From an uncultured Acidobacteriota bacterium (GTDB lineage Bacteria > Acidobacteriota > JAAYUB01): a DNA stretch of 44,124 nucleotides. A program made the translations under genes and the position numbers. Position 1 is the first letter of the stretch, and each line of letters opens with the position of its first letter. The notes under the pieces were generated by a model, which did not search any database, was not told the DNA's origin, and saw only the letters and a list, made by a program, of their open reading frames with translations. Where the stretch lies: the NCBI GenBank assembly GCA_937925645.1, contig CALAMB010000298.1, positions 1 to 44,124 of the forward strand, read 5' to 3'. This document shows, piece after piece, positions 23,760-32,262 of the stretch.

Positions 23760-26700
23760 CTATTTCAAGGCGGACAGGATTTCGGCGATGGCGCGGTCCA
23801 GTTGCGGATCGCGGCCGTCCAGCCGGTCTTTCACCGTCGTCGGCACGTAGATGTCCGGCGTGACGCCGTTTCGCTCGATGTCCTTTCCGTCCAGGGTGTA
23901 GCAGCCCCAGGACGGCAGGCGGAAATAGGAACCGTCCACCAGCGCCCGCCCCGAGGTGAAGATCAGCCAGCGGTACGTCTCGGTGCCCACCACCGTGCCC
24001 AGCTTCAGCGCCTTGAAGCCGGCGGCGGTCATCTCGGCGTCGCTGAGACTTTGCTCGTTGATGAGCAGCACGATGGGTTTGGCCGTGGGGGCGAAGTTGG
24101 GCTGCGGCGCGAGCTTCCCGCCACGGTATTTCCACTGGGTGTACGGCCGCTGGGAGAGGAAGCGCAGGACGTCGTCGTGCACGTTGCCGCCGGTGTTGTA
24201 GCGCAGGTCGAGGATCAGGGCGTCGCGCCGGTAGGCCTCCGACGTCATCTCGATGAGAAACTGGTCCAGACTCCGGCCGCCCATGTCCTTCATGTGAACG
24301 TAGGCGATCCGGTCGCGACCCTGCTGGTCCACCCGCGCCTGGTTGCCGCGGATCCACTCGTCGTAGAGCTGCGTGCGGAACGCCCCGTACGTCTCGGGGT
24401 GCGCCCGCACTTCGAAGGTGGACTCGCCCCGGCGGAACGTCAGCACCAGCTCGGGGCTCAGCGCGGGGCGGGCGAAATACGATTCGCGGTTCGCCGCGGG
24501 ATCCACGGCCACGCTGTCCACGGCCACGAGGACGTCGCCGGGCCGGACGTCCTTGTCCTTCCGGTCGAGGGGCGAGGCGTGCGCCACCGCCCGCACCCGG
24601 TACGGGTCGTCCGGCTCAAAGATGAGGCCGGTGGCCAGGGTCCGCGTGCCGTGGAACGGCCGCTCCTCCTGGCCGGAGGAGTAGAACCCGAGATGGGAGG
24701 CGCCGAGTTCGCCCAGCAGGTCGTCGAGGAGCGTGCGCAAGTCGGCGCGCGACGTCAGGTGGGGCAGGAACGCCTCGTAGCGCCGCTTCATCGCCTCCCA
24801 GTCCACCCCGTGGAAGGTCTCGTCGTAGAAGTTTTCCTGCAGGCCCGCCCACACTTCGTCGAACATCTGGGGGAATTCGTGGGCCAGGCTCCGCCGGAAG
24901 GCGTGGTTGATCTCGATCTTCTCCAGCTTGTTGGCGTCCGGCTTGAGTTCGTGGATGTCCCCCTTCACCAGGAGGTACAGCTTGCCGCCGGCTTCGGCGA
25001 GGAGCAGGTCGTCGGCGACGGCGCCGGCGATCTTCTCGGTCTTGGGCGGATCGAACGGCTTCCGCACGGTCTTCCAAACGTTGTACGCCTCGCCGTCGTG
25101 ATTGGACAGGTACAGCACCGTGGTCTCCTCATCCTTTTGCAGGACGTAGGGCGTGACCTGGCGTCCCGCGTCCGGCGAGACCCGCTGCCAGCGTTCCAGC
25201 AGGTCGTCCAGGTTGATGGTCACGGTGACCTTCGGCTTCTCCGGCGCCTTGGCGTCAGCCGGTTTGGCGGCGTCGGCCGGCGGCGTCGTCGCGCCGTCCT
25301 TCGGCGCCGTGGCTGCGGTGTTCGTCTTGTCTTCCTTGCTTGTATCTTTTTTCTCTTCCGTGAAGAGCTTGTCGAACTCTTCGGAGCGGAAGGCCGTGTC
25401 GAACTTCTCCAGCGGCAGCCGCCAGATGCGCATGTCGGCGCCGCCCCGCGGGTAGAGCGGTTCGCGCCGGTTGGCCGTGAAGTACAGGTCCTTGCCGTCG
25501 GGGGACCAGCAGGGGTCGGCCTCTGTCACGCCGGTGTCGGTCAGGTTGATCGTTTTCCCGTCGGCTACGTGGTGAATGAGGATGTCCTGTTCGAAATTGC
25601 GGAAGACCGTGAAGGCGACGTACCGGCCGTCGGGGGAGAAGCGCGGCGTGCTGCTGTCGAAGCCCCACAGCTCGTCCTGGAGGATGGTGCGGCTCTGGAA
25701 GTCCTTCAGCTCCATGATCCGGACCTCGTTGCGGCCGCTCAGGTACACGGCCTGGCTCCGGTTCGCGTTCAGCGACAGGGCCCGGTTCGACTGCCGGTCG
25801 AAGGTGAGTTCCTCTTCCCCGGACTTGCCGTTGGCGGCGATCCGGAACCAGTTCAGCCAGCCGTCGACGGTCTGGTTGAAGAGGAGCGTCTTGTTGTCGG
25901 CCAGCCAGGCGACCTCCATCGTTCGGCCTTCGGGCCGGGTGGGCATCTCGCGGACGAACCGGCCTTTGATGTCCGAAACGAACAGCCGGCCGCGCGAGAC
26001 GAACGCCAGCTTCTTGCCGTCCGGGGACACGTTGAACGCCGTGATCTTGCCCGCCACCTTGAACTCCTGCTCGAGGGGGAGGGGATTGTTCCGGAACACC
26101 TCGACGGCCAGCCGGCGCGACTCCTTCCGGGCCACTTCGTAGATCCAGAGCTGGTAGTCCTTCTCGAAGACCACCCGGCGGCCGTCGGCGCTCGCCTGGG
26201 GCATGCGGAGCGAGGTCTCGAACCGGGTCAGCGCCTCCTTCTTCCCGCCCGCCAGCCGGTACAGGTTGAACTCGCCGTTGCTTTCGTCGGAGACGAAATA
26301 CAGGGTGCCGGCGCGGTCGAAGGCGGGCTGGTAGTCCTTGCCGCGCCACGTGGTGTGCACCTTGAACTCGCCGGTCCGCGGATTCCACGACTTGATGTCC
26401 GGGTTGTAATCGCCCTGGTAGCGCTTGCGATTGGCGAACCGGAAGCTCTCCCAGCTGTCGGTGAAGAAATATTCGCCGCTCTGCGGATGCTCCGCCACGG
26501 CGTGAACGGTGTTGAAGTAGTGCGCCATCAGCCGCCGGGGGGTCCCGCCGCCGGCGCTCACGGCATAAGCCGCGAAGTCGTTGTGTCGGCTGGAGGTGAA
26601 GTAGATCGTCCGCGCGTCCCACGACCAGGAGTCCACCAGGTCGTCGGCCTCGTGCCAGGTGAGGCGGGTGATGGAGCCGCCGGCCGCGGGCATGACGTAC

Positions 26701-26966
26701 ACGTCGGCGTTGCCTGCCTGGCTGGAACTGAAAGCGATCGAGCGACCATCGGGGGAGAAACGCGGCCGCTGCTCCTCGCCATCCATGCCGGTGAGTCGGA
26801 CGGCGGTCCCGCCGGCGGCCGGCACGCTCCAGATATCGCCTTCACAGGCGAAGACGACGGTCTGGCCGTCGGGCGAGAGGCTGGGGTCGGACAGGAAATA
26901 CGGTTCCGCCGCGGCGGCCGTGACAGCCAGGGACATCAGACCTAACAACACGCAGACTGTTCGCAT
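23760..26966 (-). CDS. Tricorn-like S41 protease with N-terminal beta-propeller
   Basis: This 1068-residue exported protein has a signal peptide (VCVLLGLMSLAVTAAAA). Residues about 25-560 are PD40/WD40-like beta-propeller repeats (SPDGQTVVFACEGDIW, FSPDGRSIAFSS, and others). A charged, low-complexity Ala/Lys/Asp linker at about 540-600 follows. Then come a tricorn core region, a PDZ-like domain (about 790-860: VRPGDVLVAVDSVAV) and the S41 catalytic domain (about 900-1068) with the nucleophile region NEQSLSDAE around S975 and the GTVVGTETY strand. Such proteases degrade peptides in the periplasm or outside the cell. AGGA lies 8 nt before the ATG at 26966. It faces the 27179 gene, with an ECF-like promoter candidate at 27008-27033. 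Confidence 0.88.
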   Translation of the reverse strand: MRTVCVLLGLMSLAVTAAAAEPYFLSDPSLSPDGQTVVFACEGDIWSVPAAGGTAVRLTGMDGEEQRPRFSPDGRSIAFSSSQAGNADVYVMPAAGGSITRLTWHEADDLVDSWSWDARTIYFTSSRHNDFAAYAVSAGGGTPRRLMAHYFNTVHAVAEHPQSGEYFFTDSWESFRFANRKRYQGDYNPDIKSWNPRTGEFKVHTTWRGKDYQPAFDRAGTLYFVSDESNGEFNLYRLAGGKKEALTRFETSLRMPQASADGRRVVFEKDYQLWIYEVARKESRRLAVEVFRNNPLPLEQEFKVAGKITAFNVSPDGKKLAFVSRGRLFVSDIKGRFVREMPTRPEGRTMEVAWLADNKTLLFNQTVDGWLNWFRIAANGKSGEEELTFDRQSNRALSLNANRSQAVYLSGRNEVRIMELKDFQSRTILQDELWGFDSSTPRFSPDGRYVAFTVFRNFEQDILIHHVADGKTINLTDTGVTEADPCWSPDGKDLYFTANRREPLYPRGGADMRIWRLPLEKFDTAFRSEEFDKLFTEEKKDTSKEDKTNTAATAPKDGATTPPADAAKPADAKAPEKPKVTVTINLDDLLERWQRVSPDAGRQVTPYVLQKDEETTVLYLSNHDGEAYNVWKTVRKPFDPPKTEKIAGAVADDLLLAEAGGKLYLLVKGDIHELKPDANKLEKIEINHAFRRSLAHEFPQMFDEVWAGLQENFYDETFHGVDWEAMKRRYEAFLPHLTSRADLRTLLDDLLGELGASHLGFYSSGQEERPFHGTRTLATGLIFEPDDPYRVRAVAHASPLDRKDKDVRPGDVLVAVDSVAVDPAANRESYFARPALSPELVLTFRRGESTFEVRAHPETYGAFRTQLYDEWIRGNQARVDQQGRDRIAYVHMKDMGGRSLDQFLIEMTSEAYRRDALILDLRYNTGGNVHDDVLRFLSQRPYTQWKYRGGKLAPQPNFAPTAKPIVLLINEQSLSDAEMTAAGFKALKLGTVVGTETYRWLIFTSGRALVDGSYFRLPSWGCYTLDGKDIERNGVTPDIYVPTTVKDRLDGRDPQLDRAIAEILSALK

Positions 26967-27007
26967 GGTGTTTCCTCGAGGGTGAAATGCCATCGTGATT
27001 GATAACA

Positions 27008-27033
27008 TACGTCGCGGGAAATGAAAAGTTATC
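27008..27033 (-). promoter_or_regulatory. Candidate ECF-sigma promoter of the tricorn-like gene
   Basis: On the minus strand, GATAAC (27033-27028), 16 nt and CGTA (27011-27008) resemble ECF promoters with an AAC core at -35 and CGT at -10. A normal sigma70 pair was not found. This is suggestive only. Confidence 0.3.
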
Positions 27034-27111
27034 GGATCAGCCGCCGCCGGCTGTTTTCGGCGACGCCCGGTACGGATCCGGGGCACCGGCGTTCATTTTG
27101 ATCCGGCGAAG

Positions 27112-27137
27112 TGAACTTTCCGGGCGCCGGCTTCGTT
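27112..27137 (+). promoter_or_regulatory. Candidate ECF-sigma promoter of the paralogous repeat-protein pair
   Basis: TGAAC (27112-27116), 17 nt and CGTT (27134-27137) match the AAC/CGT(T) layout of ECF sigma promoters. The predicted start near 27145 gives a 34-nt leader to the ATG at 27179. Confidence 0.4.
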
Positions 27138-27178
27138 CTGAGTGAATGAGTACGCAATGATTCGTCCGGAGGTCAGTC

Positions 27179-27721
27179 ATGAAACGAGCAACGATGATTC
27201 TGACGGCGGTGATGCTGATGGCCCTGTTCGGCCTGGCGGCCGACAAGGAGCGGTGGGTCAACATCCATGTGGTGGAAACCGATGACAATACCAAAGTGGA
27301 CATCCGGGTTCCCCTGTCCCTGCTGATCGTGGCGGTGGACTGCGTGAAAAGCGACCAGCTGCAGAACGGCAAGCTGAAACTGGAATTCGACGACACCCAG
27401 GTGGACTTCAAGAAGCTGTGGGCCGAGCTGCGCAAGCACGACAACACCGATTTCGTCAAGGTGGACTCCAAGGATGAGAACGTGCTGGTGTCCCGCAAGG
27501 GCGACCTGTTCATCGTGCAGGTGTTCAAGAAAGACGAGCCGGAGCAGAGCAAGCCCCACGTGCTGGTGAAGCTGCCGGTGGCCCTGATGGATTCTCTGAT
27601 GACGACCGAAGGCAACGAGATCGACTTGAAGGCCTTCCTGAACCAGCTCGGCAAGACGACCACCGGCGATCTCATCACCGTCCAGGAAAAGGACGCGAGC
27701 GTGCGGATCTGGATCGACTGA
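27179..27721 (+). CDS. Exported hypothetical protein, first of a paralogous pair with two internal repeats
   Basis: This 180-residue protein has a signal peptide (MILTAVMLMALFGLAAD). Two repeats of about 70-80 residues are visible: one from WVNIHV through KVDIRVPLSLL and LWAELRKHDNTDFVKVDSKDE, and another from LFIVQVF through VLVKLPVALMDSLM and LITVQEKDASVRIWI. Each has a [VI]x[VI]xxP hydrophobic strand, a helix and a V.V...D..V.I strand. The downstream gene has the same plan. I know no function. GGAGG lies 6 nt before the ATG, and an ECF-like promoter lies upstream. The pair is co-transcribed and ends at a strong terminator (28377-28405). Confidence 0.7.
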   Translation: MKRATMILTAVMLMALFGLAADKERWVNIHVVETDDNTKVDIRVPLSLLIVAVDCVKSDQLQNGKLKLEFDDTQVDFKKLWAELRKHDNTDFVKVDSKDENVLVSRKGDLFIVQVFKKDEPEQSKPHVLVKLPVALMDSLMTTEGNEIDLKAFLNQLGKTTTGDLITVQEKDASVRIWID

Positions 27722-27796
27722 TTCGAACGGGCGCCGGCGGCGGCCTGATCGGGACGGCGCCGGCCACGGAATGACACCGAACGCAGGAGGTGCGCG

Positions 27797-28342
27797 ATGC
27801 CGGGCTTGATGAAGGTGATCGTCGCGATGATGGCGGTGACGGGGACGGCGTGCATGGGCGGTCTGCTGATGCTCGTCGGGCAGCAGTGGCTGCTGGTCAA
27901 GGTGGATACCAAGGGTCCGGACGAGATGCATCTGGTGGTCCCGGTGCCCGTGGGGCTGCTGCAGGCCGGCGCCGTCTTCATGCCGGATGAGGCCCGGCGC
28001 GTGGATTTCGGGTCCGAGGCGATCCCTGTCAAAATGGAGGACCTGAGGCGGCTGGCGGCCGCGCTGGAGGGGGCGCCCGACGGCGTCTACGTGCGCGTGA
28101 CCTCGCCCCGCGAGACGGTCCGGATCGAGAAGCAGGGCGGCGACTTCAACATCTTCGTCAAGACCGCTGAGGAAAAGGTGGACGTGCGCATTCCGATTGC
28201 GTTCCTCACGGAGTGTCTGAACGGCATGGACCAGAACGGCATGAACACGCAGGCGGCCGTCGACGCCCTGTCGACGCTGCGCCATAAAAAAGTGGTGGAC
28301 ATCGAGGCGCCCGACGCCGACGTGACCATCTGGAGCTGGTAA
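27797..28342 (+). CDS. Hypothetical protein, second of the paralogous pair with two internal repeats
   Basis: This 181-residue protein has an N-terminal hydrophobic segment (VIVAMMAVTGTACMGGLLMLVG) that may be a signal anchor. It carries two copies of the same repeat as its neighbour: WLLVKVDTKGPDEMHLVVPV with VYVRVTSPRETVRIEK, and FNIFVKTAEEKVDVRIPIAF with VVDIEAPDADVTIWSW. Both proteins end in a VxIW-type motif. AGGAGG lies 6 nt before the ATG. The 75-bp gap from the first gene has no promoter I can see, so co-transcription is likely. Function is unknown; the pair may form a heteromer, which is inference from the shared repeats. Confidence 0.7.
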   Translation: MPGLMKVIVAMMAVTGTACMGGLLMLVGQQWLLVKVDTKGPDEMHLVVPVPVGLLQAGAVFMPDEARRVDFGSEAIPVKMEDLRRLAAALEGAPDGVYVRVTSPRETVRIEKQGGDFNIFVKTAEEKVDVRIPIAFLTECLNGMDQNGMNTQAAVDALSTLRHKKVVDIEAPDADVTIWSW

Positions 28343-28376
28343 GCGAACGCACCCAACGGTGCACTTTCTACCTCCC

Positions 28377-28405
28377 AACCGGCCGCCCGTGCGGCCGGTT
28401 TTTTT
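28377..28405 (+). terminator. Rho-independent terminator
   Basis: A 10-bp perfect stem, AACCGGCCGC (28377-28386) and GCGGCCGGTT (28391-28400), with a CCGT loop is followed by T residues to 28405, 35 bp after the stop of the repeat-protein pair. Confidence 0.9.
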
Positions 28406-28525
28406 CATGGGATGATGATGAAATCCATGAGCTTTTTTCACATCTTTGACATCATTATGAACGCATAGCGTGACATGTCCGCGGCGCGCGGACCGCCCCG
28501 CGGGAAAAATGGCCTGGAGGTTCTG

Positions 28526-28951
28526 ATGCGAGGGATCCGGTTGGCAGGGGTGACCGTTTTGCTGGCCGCGGCCTGGCTGCTGGCCTTCGACGGGCCCGAC
28601 GAGCTGTTGAAACACTACCGGGGGTCCGAGCAGATTCCGGCCGGCCTCTTCCAGGCCTATGCCCGGTTGGTCGCCTCGCTGGAAACCGGCGATGCCGGCG
28701 AGATCGAGCGCAACGGCCTGCCTCACGGACTGACCATCAGCCGGGAGGAGCGCCCCGCCGGACGCCGGGACTGCGGCAACGACATCAATCTCCCATACGT
28801 GAAAAGCGGCTTTCAAAAGGAAATCCTCACCGTCCGCCAGGATGGCGAAGGGTGTTACCTGATCCGCACGGCCTCCACGGCCCTCTGGTTCGTGGAAACC
28901 CGGCACATGGGGTGGAGACTCTACCGCTGGCTGGACAAGCCCATCCAGTGA
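28526..28951 (+). CDS. Small exported hypothetical protein
   Basis: This 141-residue protein has an N-terminal hydrophobic signal (AGVTVLLAAAWLLAFDG) and a soluble remainder: LFQAYARLVASLETGDAGEI, NDINLPYVKSGFQKEILTV, and a beta-rich tail (LIRTASTALWFVETRHMGWRLYRW). The shape (helix, then strands ending in a W-rich sheet) is compatible with an NTF2/DUF4440-like fold, but the similarity is too weak to claim. GGAGG lies 5 nt before the ATG. It is a lone gene between a terminator and the HMG-CoA lyase promoter. Confidence 0.6.
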   Translation: MRGIRLAGVTVLLAAAWLLAFDGPDELLKHYRGSEQIPAGLFQAYARLVASLETGDAGEIERNGLPHGLTISREERPAGRRDCGNDINLPYVKSGFQKEILTVRQDGEGCYLIRTASTALWFVETRHMGWRLYRWLDKPIQ

Positions 28952-28973
28952 CCCGCCGCCTCCCTCCCGGGCA

Positions 28974-29002
28974 TTGAACATCCGCCCGGCAAACGGTATA
29001 AT
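28974..29002 (+). promoter_or_regulatory. sigma70-like promoter of the HMG-CoA lyase operon
   Basis: TTGAAC (28974-28979), 17 nt and a perfect TATAAT (28997-29002) predict a start near 29009, 77 nt before the ATG at 29086. Confidence 0.6.
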
Positions 29003-29085
29003 GCGGTCTGCCTGTCCGCCTCCCGGATTGCCGCTCGGCGCGGCCCGGGGGGCGGCAATTTATCGGCAGCGAGGCAGCGGCGATC

Positions 29086-29991
29086 ATGAACGAAGTCATC
29101 CTTCAGGAAGTGGGACTGCGGGACGGCCTGCAGGCCGAGAAGCAGACGGTGCCGTTCGAGCAGAAGGCGGCCTGGGTGGAGGCGCTGATCGGATCGGGCG
29201 TGGATATCATCCAGCTCGGTTCGTTCGTCAACCCGGAGAAAGTCCCCCAGATGGCCGACACCGACAAGCTGTTCCAGCGGTTCAGCCAGCCCGGCGCCAA
29301 GCCGCCGCGGGTGCGGCTTTCGGGCCTGGTCCTAAACGAGAAGGGGCTGGAGCGCGGCCAGGCGTGCGGCGTGGAGCTGTTCTGCATGGGCGTCTCGGCC
29401 AGCGAGACCCATAGCCGGAAAAACACCGGGATGACCGTGGCCGACGCCGCGACCCGCATCATCCAGATGGCCCGGACGGCCATGGCCGCGGGCCGGGAGG
29501 TTCAGGTCTCGGTGCAGTCGGCCTTCGGTTGCGGGTTCGAGGGGGCCATCCCCGAAACGCGGGTGCTGGACCTGGTGAAACGCTACCTGGACGCGGGCGT
29601 CCGGATGGTCAGTCTGGCCGACACGGCCGGGCACGCCAATCCCGCCCAGGTGGAGCGGCTGTTCGGCGAGATCCGGGCCATGGGCGCCGGCGTCCAGATG
29701 GCGGCGCATTTCCACAACACCTACGGCATGGGCCTGGCCAACTGCCTGGCGGCCATGCGCGCCGGAGCGACCTATCTGGAATCGGCGTTCGGCGGACTGG
29801 GCGGCTGCCCGTTCACCAAGCTGCCGGCCGGCAATGTCTGCACCGAGGACCTGGTGCACATGCTCCAGCAGCTCGGCCAGCGGCCGGACGTGGACCTGGC
29901 GCGACTCATCGGCCTGGCCAAGGACGTCAGCGCCTTCTTCAACCGGGAACTGCCGGGCTTCGTGTACAAATCGGGCCCCATCAAACATTAA
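29086..29991 (+). CDS. Hydroxymethylglutaryl-CoA lyase-like enzyme
   Basis: This is a 301-residue TIM-barrel enzyme of the HMGL/pyruvate-carboxyltransferase family. Visible motifs are RDGLQ (12-16, metal and substrate), HFHNTYGMGLAN (metal histidines) and the HMGL signature around SAFGGLGGCPFTKLPAGN, whose cysteine is catalytic. HMG-CoA lyase splits 3-hydroxy-3-methylglutaryl-CoA into acetyl-CoA and acetoacetate, the end of leucine breakdown. Relatives act on citramalyl-CoA or isohexenylglutaryl-CoA, so the exact substrate is open. The gene is followed after 20 nt by a class III CoA-transferase, suggesting that the pair activates and then cleaves the same branched acid. Confidence 0.85.
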   Translation: MNEVILQEVGLRDGLQAEKQTVPFEQKAAWVEALIGSGVDIIQLGSFVNPEKVPQMADTDKLFQRFSQPGAKPPRVRLSGLVLNEKGLERGQACGVELFCMGVSASETHSRKNTGMTVADAATRIIQMARTAMAAGREVQVSVQSAFGCGFEGAIPETRVLDLVKRYLDAGVRMVSLADTAGHANPAQVERLFGEIRAMGAGVQMAAHFHNTYGMGLANCLAAMRAGATYLESAFGGLGGCPFTKLPAGNVCTEDLVHMLQQLGQRPDVDLARLIGLAKDVSAFFNRELPGFVYKSGPIKH

Positions 29992-30011
29992 ATATCCGTG
30001 AGGTTAGCATC

Positions 30012-31205
30012 ATGAAGCTACTCGAGGGAATCCGCGTCCTGGACCTGACCAACGTCCTGTCCGGGCCGTTCTGCACCTTGCAGCTGGCGCTGCTCGGCGC
30101 GGAGGTCATCAAGATCGAAAATCCAAAGGACGGCGACCTGGCCCGCAAGCTGGGCTGCGTGCCCGACTTCAACAAGAAACTGATGGGGACGAGCTATCTC
30201 GCCCAGAACGCCAACAAGAAATCGCTGACCCTGAACCTGAAGCAGCCCAAGGCCAAGGAGATCTTCAAGGAGCTGGTCAAGACCGCCGACGTGGTGGTGG
30301 AGAATTTCCGCCCCGACGTCATGGACCGGCTCGGCATCGGCTACGAGGTGCTGAGCCAGATCAATCCGCGGCTGGTCTTCTGCGCCATCTCCGGCTTCGG
30401 CCACACCGGCCCGGACGCCTACAAGCCCGCTTACGATCAGATCATCCAGGGGCTGAGCGGCGTGATGGCCATCAACGGCGACGAGCGACTCAACCCGTTG
30501 CGCTGCGGCTTTCCGGTCTGCGACACCGTGGGCGGCCTCAACGCCGCGTTCGCGGTCATGGCGGCGCTCTTCGCCCGGGAACGCACCGGCCAGGGGCAGT
30601 TCATCGACATCGCCCTGCTCGACTCCATCATGCCGCTCATGGGCTGGGTGGTGGCCAACCTCCTGATCGGTGGTCAGCAGCCGGTGCTCATGGGCAACGA
30701 CAACTTCACCGCCGCGCCCTCGGGCACCTTCAAGACGAAGGACGGCTTCATCAACATCGCCGCCAACAAGCAGGAGCAGTGGGAGAACGTCGCGGACCTG
30801 CTGGGCGTGCCGGAGCTCAAGGAGGACCCTCGCTTCAAGGAGCGGGACGCGCGCAAGGCCAACCGCCGGGCGCTGACGCCGCTGCTCGAGGCGCGGCTGG
30901 TCACCCGGACCACCGACTACTGGGTGGAACTGCTGAACCAGAACGACGTGCCCTCGGGCGCCATCCCCACGCTGGAAGAGGCGCTGCAGGCGCCGCAGAT
31001 CGAGCATCGGCAGGCTTTCGCGAAGATCCGTGCCGAGGGCATCGGCGAGATCCCGCTCTTCAACCACACGGCCAAGTTCTCCGGCGCCACGGGCAACGTG
31101 GAGGCACCGCCGCCGCTCCTCGGAGAGCACAACGCGGAGATCCTGGGCCAGATCGGCTACTCGGCCACGGACCTGCAGTCGCTCAAGGCGGACGGCGTCA
31201 TCTGA
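30012..31205 (+). CDS. CaiB/BaiF class III CoA-transferase
   Basis: This 397-residue protein has the full family pattern: LDLTNVLSGPFCTLQLALLGA near the N-terminus, VVVENFRPDVMDRLGIGY, the catalytic aspartate D171 in CDTVGGLNAA, and ARERTGQGQFIDIALLDSI. These enzymes move CoA between acids through an aspartyl-CoA thioester. Behind an HMG-CoA lyase, the likely roles are succinyl-CoA:3-hydroxymethylglutarate CoA-transferase (as human SUGCT) or the itaconate/citramalate route; this is inference from context. GAGG lies 9 nt before the ATG. A GC-rich hairpin (31218-31248) follows the stop. Confidence 0.88.
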   Translation: MKLLEGIRVLDLTNVLSGPFCTLQLALLGAEVIKIENPKDGDLARKLGCVPDFNKKLMGTSYLAQNANKKSLTLNLKQPKAKEIFKELVKTADVVVENFRPDVMDRLGIGYEVLSQINPRLVFCAISGFGHTGPDAYKPAYDQIIQGLSGVMAINGDERLNPLRCGFPVCDTVGGLNAAFAVMAALFARERTGQGQFIDIALLDSIMPLMGWVVANLLIGGQQPVLMGNDNFTAAPSGTFKTKDGFINIAANKQEQWENVADLLGVPELKEDPRFKERDARKANRRALTPLLEARLVTRTTDYWVELLNQNDVPSGAIPTLEEALQAPQIEHRQAFAKIRAEGIGEIPLFNHTAKFSGATGNVEAPPPLLGEHNAEILGQIGYSATDLQSLKADGVI

Positions 31206-31217
31206 CCCGCCGGTGAA

Positions 31218-31248
31218 CCGGGCGCGCGCGAATGGCTCATGCGCCCGG
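31218..31248 (+). terminator. GC-rich hairpin after the CoA-transferase gene
   Basis: CCGGGCGC (31218-31225) pairs with GCGCCCGG (31241-31248) across a 15-nt loop. There is no T-run, so it is a possible weak or Rho-dependent terminator. Confidence 0.3.
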
Positions 31249-31332
31249 CCGCCGGTCCGCCGCGGAATGTGTCCGAAAGGACCGCCATCAGATGCATCAA
31301 CCGGGCCTGACCGGCCAGAAGGAGAGGGACGC

Positions 31333-32223
31333 ATGCATCCATCCGGCCTGCTGATCGTGGGGCTGCTGGTCGCCATGGGCGGTGTCGCCTGGAGCGCCGG
31401 CGGCGAGGACGGGTGGCCCGTCGCGCTCCGGGAGCTCATTGCGTCGGAGCGGGCGTTCGCCCAGGCCGCGGACGAGGGCGGGATCCGCGCGGCCTTCCTG
31501 TCGTACCTGGCGCCCGAGGCGGTGGTTTTCCGGCCCCGGCCGGTGCCGGGGCGGCCGGCCTACGAGCAGATGCCCGCCGACGCGACGGCCCTGCTCGCCT
31601 GGCGTCCCGTCTTCGCGGAAACGTCCGCGGCAGGAGACCTGGGCTACACCACCGGGCCGTGGAGTTTGAAAAACCGCCGGCAGGATCCGGATCCCGCCGG
31701 GTGGGGGCACTACGTGTCCGTCTGGCGCAAGGGGGCGGAGGGACGATGGACGGTCCTCCTGGATGCCGGCATCCGCCACGGGCGGGCGGACCATCTGCCG
31801 GATGCCGTGGCGGTCGCCAAATCCGGCCGGCCGATCCATCCGGGTCAGATACCGTTTTCCGGACTGGATGCGGAGATGTCCCGGTTGGCGGCCGGGAGCG
31901 GCCCCGCGGCCGCTTTCCGCCAATTGGCCTCCGCCGATCTGCGATTCTATCGCGACCGTACGCTGCCTGTGATCGGCCGGGACAAGTCGCTGGCCCTGCT
32001 GCCTGCGGCGCCGGCCGCCTGGACCTGGCGCGCCGATGGGCAGGCCGCCTCCGCTGACGGCAGCTTGGGATACAGCTTCGGAATCCTTGAGACTCGAACC
32101 GCTGCGGGTGACGCGCGGCCGGCCCTGCAGTACAGCTATCTCCATATCTGGCGACGGGGCGGCGACGGCTACCGGCTGGTCCTGGACCTGGCGGTCGCCA
32201 TCCCGGTCGCGTCCGCGCCGTGA
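31333..32223 (+). CDS. Exported tandem DUF4440 (NTF2-like) protein
   Basis: This 296-residue protein has a signal peptide (LLIVGLLVAMGGVAWSAGG) and two NTF2-like DUF4440 units. Unit one (about 30-150): LIASERAFAQAADEGGIRAAF to GHYVSVWRKGAEGRWTVLLD. Unit two (about 170-290): AAFRQLASADLRFYRDRTLP to YSYLHIWRRGGDGYRLVLD. Each unit keeps the helix that carries the ERAF-like motif and the terminal sheet. DUF4440 domains are often small-molecule binders or enzyme-like but mostly uncharacterised. The start at ATG 31333 has AGGG 5 nt upstream; longer upstream frames are out-of-phase shadows. The next gene starts 39 bp downstream, so the two may be co-transcribed. Confidence 0.78.
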   Translation: MHPSGLLIVGLLVAMGGVAWSAGGEDGWPVALRELIASERAFAQAADEGGIRAAFLSYLAPEAVVFRPRPVPGRPAYEQMPADATALLAWRPVFAETSAAGDLGYTTGPWSLKNRRQDPDPAGWGHYVSVWRKGAEGRWTVLLDAGIRHGRADHLPDAVAVAKSGRPIHPGQIPFSGLDAEMSRLAAGSGPAAAFRQLASADLRFYRDRTLPVIGRDKSLALLPAAPAAWTWRADGQAASADGSLGYSFGILETRTAAGDARPALQYSYLHIWRRGGDGYRLVLDLAVAIPVASAP

Positions 32224-32262
32224 GCCGGGAGTCGGAACTCTCGGGGCAGGGGATCAATCGTC

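Noticed and set aside
23802..26945. A 1047-codon plus-strand frame opposite the tricorn-like protease.
   Set aside because: It mirrors the protease's codons and shows no family motif; the minus-strand frame has a signal peptide, propeller repeats and the S41 site.
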